From Nitrososphaerota archaeon (GTDB taxonomy: Archaea > Thermoproteota > Nitrososphaeria > Nitrososphaerales > UBA183), in NCBI GenBank assembly GCA_029784825.1, contig JAFMAU010000068.1, positions 1 to 9,314 of the forward strand: a DNA stretch of 9,314 bases. The letters are read 5' to 3'. Shown in pieces: positions 6,443-9,314 of this stretch (its first letter is position 1; each line of letters begins with the position of its first letter). The translations under genes and the position numbers were made by a program. The notes beneath the pieces are model-generated. The model had not been told where the DNA came from. It ran no database searches and worked only from the letters and a program-made list of their open reading frames with translations.

Positions 6443-8287
6443 CTACTTGCCTTCAGACACCTTGTAGTCGGCGTCGCTCACGTTCTGGCCCCCTTGCTGC
6501 GGGCCCGGCTCTGCCTGCTGGGTCCGGGCTCGCTGCTGGTAGACCGACGCCCCAACCTCCTGGAGGACCTTCTTCAGCGCCTCGTTCTTCTCCCTGATCT
6601 GGGCGATGTCTTGGCCCCCTATGGCCTTCCGGAGGTCGGAAGCTGCAGCGTCCAACCGGTCGAGGTTCGCCTTGTCGACCTTCCCTTCGAGGTCGCGCTT
6701 TGTCTTCTCGGTCGTATAGAGGACCGAGTCGGCTTCGTTCCTAAGCTCCGCTTCGTCTCTCTTCTTCTTGTCCTGGTCAGAGAACGACTCCGCTTCCTTG
6801 ATCAGCCTCTCCTTCTCATCCTTGGAGAGCTTCGTCGACGCGGAGATGGTGATCTTGTTCTCCTTGCCGGTCCCCATGTCCTTGGCTCCGACGGTCAGTA
6901 TCCCGTTGGCGTCGATGTCGAAGGTCACCTCGATCTGCGGGACCCCTCTGGGCGCCGGCGGGATGCCTGCCAGGTTGAACATGCCAAGGGACGCGTTGTC
7001 TGCCGCCATGCTCCTCTCCCCCTGCACCACGTGGATGGTCACCGCCGTCTGGAAGTCGGCCGCGGTGGTGAACGTCTTGCTCCGCTTCGTGGGGATGGTG
7101 GCGTTCTTCTCGATGAGGTGCTCCGTTATCCCACCCAGCGTCTCGACTCCAAGCGAAAGCGGGGTCACATCGAGCAGGAGTATGTCCTTGATCTCCCCCG
7201 CCAGCACCGCGCCCTGAATGGCCGCCCCGATGGCCACCGCCTCCATCGGGTCCACCCCTCTTTCCGCGGGTTTACCAGCGACGTCCTCGACGAACTTCCT
7301 CACCAGCGGCATCCTCGTCATCCCTCCGATCAGGATCACCTTGTCAACCTGTTCGGGCGAGAGCTTCGCGTCGCTCATCACCCTCCGTATGGTCTGCTCA
7401 GTCTTCGCGACTATGGGCCGAGATACCTCTTCCAGTTTCGTCCTGGTCAGGGTGTAGTGGAGGTTCTTCGGCCCCGACGCGTCGCTGGCGATGAACGGCA
7501 GGTCCACGTCGGTGGAGGTGAGGTTCGAAAGCTGGATCTTGGCCTGCTCCGCCGCCTCCTTGAGCCTGGCCATGGCAGTCCTGTCCGAGCCCAGGTCCAG
7601 ACCCGTCTTCGAGCGGAAGTCGTCCAGGAGCACCTGGATCACTGCCTTGTCTATGTCCGTGCCCCCGGTCTGCGTGTCCCCTGACGTGGCCAGCACCTGG
7701 AACACCCCCTTCCCGAACTCCATGATGGTGGCGTCGTGGGTGCCGCCCCCGAAGCTGAACACAAGTATCTTCATTTCCTTCTCCGACTTGTCCAACCCGT
7801 AGGCGAGAGACGCGGCGGTCGGCTCGTTGATTATCCTCACCACCTCCAGGCCTGCAATCTCTCCCGCATCCTTGGTCGACTGGCGCTGGTTGTCGTTGAA
7901 GTGGGCGGGGACGGTGATGACCGCCTTCTTCACCGGGTAGCCGAGAAACACCTCGGCATCGTGCTTGATCTTCTGAAGGATGTACGAACTGAGCTGTTCG
8001 GGGGAGTAGTCCTTTCCCGTAAGGCTGACGCGGTAATCGGTGCCCATCTTCCTCTTGATTTCGAAGACCGTCCCGTCTGGGTTGGTGACAACCTGCCTCC
8101 TAGCCGGCTCTCCCACAAGCAGCTGGCCGTCCTTGGTGAACGCCACTACCGAAGGGAACATCTTCCCCGCAGGGGTCGCTCCTTCGGCGCTCGGGACGAC
8201 CACCGGCCTTCCTGCCTCCACCACGGCCGCGGCCGAGTTGGTGGTGCCGAGGTCTATCCCTATGATCTTCTCTCTCGCGCTACTCAC
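6443..8287 (-). CDS. dnaK: Molecular chaperone DnaK (Hsp70)
   Basis: ATP-driven Hsp70 that binds and releases unfolded proteins, working with GrpE and DnaJ. It has 614 residues: nucleotide-binding domain about 1-365, linker [13 protein letters not shown] from 368, substrate-binding domain to about 485, then the helical lid and a Gln/Gly-rich tail ending [10 protein letters not shown]. Visible active-site elements are IDLGTTNS at 11-18, Lys78 in IKRKMG, and Glu155 in INEPTAAS. The phosphate-2 loop reads [10 protein letters not shown], with Ser178 where Hsp70s usually have Asp (Asp194 of E. coli DnaK). The roughly 23-residue insertion of proteobacterial DnaK is absent, as in Gram-positive and archaeal forms. 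The GTG start at 8287 overlaps the grpE stop by 8 nt and is preceded by GGAGAGG, which supports coupling. Confidence 0.96.
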   Translation of the reverse strand: MSSAREKIIGIDLGTTNSAAAVVEAGRPVVVPSAEGATPAGKMFPSVVAFTKDGQLLVGEPARRQVVTNPDGTVFEIKRKMGTDYRVSLTGKDYSPEQLSSYILQKIKHDAEVFLGYPVKKAVITVPAHFNDNQRQSTKDAGEIAGLEVVRIINEPTAASLAYGLDKSEKEMKILVFSFGGGTHDATIMEFGKGVFQVLATSGDTQTGGTDIDKAVIQVLLDDFRSKTGLDLGSDRTAMARLKEAAEQAKIQLSNLTSTDVDLPFIASDASGPKNLHYTLTRTKLEEVSRPIVAKTEQTIRRVMSDAKLSPEQVDKVILIGGMTRMPLVRKFVEDVAGKPAERGVDPMEAVAIGAAIQGAVLAGEIKDILLLDVTPLSLGVETLGGITEHLIEKNATIPTKRSKTFTTAADFQTAVTIHVVQGERSMAADNASLGMFNLAGIPPAPRGVPQIEVTFDIDANGILTVGAKDMGTGKENKITISASTKLSKDEKERLIKEAESFSDQDKKKRDEAELRNEADSVLYTTEKTKRDLEGKVDKANLDRLDAAASDLRKAIGGQDIAQIREKNEALKKVLQEVGASVYQQRARTQQAEPGPQQGGQNVSDADYKVSEGK

Positions 8288-8828
8288 TTACCTTCGCCTC
8301 TCCACTGGCCGCCTTTGACGCCAATTCAACTTTTACCATACTGGGCCTGAGCACCTGACCCCTGAACAAGAAGCCGGGCCGCACTTCCTCGACCACCATG
8401 TCGGCCCCCCTGGCGTTCCCCTGGGACTTTGCGACCGCTTCGTGCACAGCGGGGTCGAATGGCCTCCCAACTGCCTCTATCTTCTCGACCCCCACGGCCC
8501 TCAGCGTGGATAGCAGATTCCGCTGAACCATGCCTATCCCCTCCATCAGATCTGCCCGCTCTGCGCCTTTCTCTGCATGTTTCACCGCCAGGTCCAGTTC
8601 GTCCTGAATCACGAGAAGCCTGCTGATGAGAGGTCTCGCCGCCGATTCGCTGGCTTCTTTCAACTCCCTGTCCGCCCTCTTTCTGTAGTTCTCCAGGTCG
8701 GCCTGGGCGTACTTCAGTCGAGTCAGCAGCTCTGCGTTCCTCTCCTTCTCGTTCTTCAGCTCTCGCTCAAGCTCTCCGAGGATCGTTTGTTCCTCGTCCT
8801 GGACTCCCTCATCTTTCGACTCTAGCAT
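8280..8828 (-). CDS. grpE: Nucleotide exchange factor GrpE
   Basis: Homodimeric co-chaperone that releases ADP from DnaK. From the ATG at 8828 it has 182 residues: an acidic N-terminus, a long helical coiled-coil segment (about 15-65, including [20 protein letters not shown]), a short four-helix region, and the C-terminal beta-wing domain with the family signature [13 protein letters not shown] around 121-133 and [17 protein letters not shown] at 151-167. A GTG at 8873 would add 15 residues but lies only a few bases from the TATA box, so it could not be in the transcript. It is the first gene of grpE-dnaK-dnaJ, the classical bacterial order, consistent with the accepted bacterial origin of this chaperone set in archaea. 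Confidence 0.94.
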   Translation of the reverse strand: MLESKDEGVQDEEQTILGELERELKNEKERNAELLTRLKYAQADLENYRKRADRELKEASESAARPLISRLLVIQDELDLAVKHAEKGAERADLMEGIGMVQRNLLSTLRAVGVEKIEAVGRPFDPAVHEAVAKSQGNARGADMVVEEVRPGFLFRGQVLRPSMVKVELASKAASGEAKVSE

Positions 8829-8840
8829 GTGAGACCAACC

Positions 8841-8854
8841 ATTCCCGCAGGAAT
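8841..8854. promoter_or_regulatory. Inverted repeat at the grpE transcription start, possible operator
   Basis: ATTCC-CGCA-GGAAT is a perfect 5-bp inverted repeat with a 4-bp spacer, between the grpE TATA box and its ATG. The predicted start of transcription (about 25-27 nt from the TATA centre, near 8853) falls at its edge. It could bind a repressor or form a small hairpin in the leader. No known operator such as CIRCE is matched, and such a short repeat can occur by chance. Confidence 0.25.
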
Positions 8855-8876
8855 ATCCCGCGCCTTCTCTCACATG

Positions 8877-8888
8877 TATAAATTTTAA
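8877..8888. promoter_or_regulatory. Shared TATA core of the divergent grpE operon and rio1
   Basis: TATAAATTTTAA is the only strongly AT-rich patch in the 77-bp divergent gap. On the minus strand it gives TTTATA (8882-8877), predicting a grpE leader of about 25 nt. On the plus strand TATAAA is centred 26.5 nt before the rio1 GTG, predicting a leaderless message. The two promoters appear to use the same bases, so they may compete for TBP. Confidence 0.55.
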
Positions 8889-8905
8889 CGACTCCTGGGT
8901 AGTGC

Positions 8906-9314
8906 GTGGACGAGTCAGACGAGACCAGTAAGATGAGAGAGCGCCTCCTGCGCTTCGAGCGGGAAAGCAGGTACCTCAGGAAAGACTCGGATGAGAGGAA
9001 GGTCCTGGAGGAGGTGTTCGACAGGTCGACCCAGCTGGCCATCGAGGAGCTCATCGCGAGAAAGGACCTTGGTGAGCTGTATGGGGTCGTAAGCGCGGGG
9101 AAGGAGGCCAGGGTCTACCTAGGGGAGGACAGGGAGAAGGGTCCAGTCGCGGTCAAGATATACCTCGTCTCAGCCTCGGACTTCCGGAAGCGCATGAGCT
9201 ACATAGCCGGGGACAGGAGGTTCGGTAAGCTCCCGTCAGGATCCAGGGACACGATCTATCTCTGGACACGGAAGGAGTTCAAGAACCTCCAGCTCGCAGA
9301 GTCGGCTGGAATCA
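8906..9314 (+). CDS. rio1: RIO1-type serine/threonine protein kinase (3' end outside window)
   Basis: Atypical protein kinase/ATPase; RIO1 homologs act in late maturation of the small ribosomal subunit. The first 136 residues are visible and the frame is open at the window edge. They include a charged helical N-terminus, the nucleotide-binding segment LYGVVSAGKEARVYLG with SAGKEA at 63-68 (the STGKEA-type loop of RIO1), the ATP-anchoring lysine Lys84 in VAVKIY, and the RIO1-specific stretch DFRKRMSYIAGDRRF leading into LWTRKEFKNL. The GTG at 8906 is the first possible start after an in-frame TAG at 8900 and sits about 27 nt below the TATA element, so the message is probably leaderless; an ATG at 8933 is the alternative. 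The catalytic Asp loop and metal-binding Asp lie beyond the edge. Confidence 0.92.
   Translation, partial: MDESDETSKMRERLLRFERESRYLRKDSDERKVLEEVFDRSTQLAIEELIARKDLGELYGVVSAGKEARVYLGEDREKGPVAVKIYLVSASDFRKRMSYIAGDRRFGKLPSGSRDTIYLWTRKEFKNLQLAESAGI

Noticed and set aside
6494..7684. Long plus-strand open frame (396 codons) opposite dnaK
   Set aside because: It is antisense to a fully recognisable DnaK, of low-complexity composition and without a family match that I can see.
8844..8864. Six-codon ATG mini-ORF in the grpE leader overlapping the grpE ATG
   Set aside because: An ATG at about 8842 on the minus strand reads M-V-G-L-T-C-stop. It is too short and unsupported to call as a regulatory uORF; chance is likely.
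8280..8906. CIRCE or other bacterial heat-shock operator upstream of grpE
   Set aside because: The TTAGCACTC/GAGTGCTAA repeat is not present. Only the short ATTCC/GGAAT repeat was found.
1..9314. Search for CRISPR arrays, transposons, tRNA/rRNA genes, toxin-antitoxin or defence genes
   Set aside because: No direct-repeat array, transposase motif, tRNA-like cloverleaf or defence domain was seen. All coding capacity is taken by housekeeping genes.

Overview
The window is a gene-dense, GC-rich stretch of an archaeal chromosome. Archaeal markers are the archaeal translation factor aIF2-beta, a DUF424 protein, a RIO1-type kinase, an archaeal/eukaryotic-type methionyl-tRNA synthetase, and TATA-like boxes placed about 27 nt before start codons, the usual layout for leaderless archaeal transcripts. 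A complete grpE-dnaK-dnaJ chaperone set points to a mesophilic or moderately thermophilic lineage. A Thaumarchaeota/Nitrososphaeria-like or related high-GC archaeon is my best guess, but I cannot fix the taxon from sequence alone.

Layout. (1) On the minus strand from about 4546 down to the left edge lies a tightly packed run: an MTAP-type nucleoside phosphorylase, adenine phosphoribosyltransferase, a second MTAP/PNP paralog, S-adenosylhomocysteine hydrolase, then methionyl-tRNA synthetase cut by the window edge. The first four overlap one another by 1 to 8 nt; metG has its own TATA box just after the ahcY stop. Together they clear the two nucleoside by-products of S-adenosylmethionine use (methylthioadenosine and S-adenosylhomocysteine) and return the adenine to AMP. 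(2) Divergent from this, on the plus strand, are aIF2-beta and a DUF424 protein, overlapping by ATGA. (3) The DUF424 gene converges on dnaJ, sharing the four bases CTAG that hold both stop codons. (4) grpE-dnaK-dnaJ forms a minus-strand chaperone operon starting near 8828. (5) Divergent from grpE is a RIO1 kinase gene on the plus strand, truncated at the right edge; the two share one AT-rich promoter core.

The points most worth following are: the two phosphorylase paralogs carry different purine-reading residues (Asp-type versus Asn-type), implying divided labour between 6-amino and 6-oxo purine nucleosides inside one operon; DnaK has Ser where Hsp70s normally have a catalytic-site Asp; and an inverted repeat sits at the predicted grpE transcription start. 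I saw no RNA genes, mobile elements, CRISPR array or defence system, and no intergenic stretch exceeds 100 bases. No wholly new system is evident.
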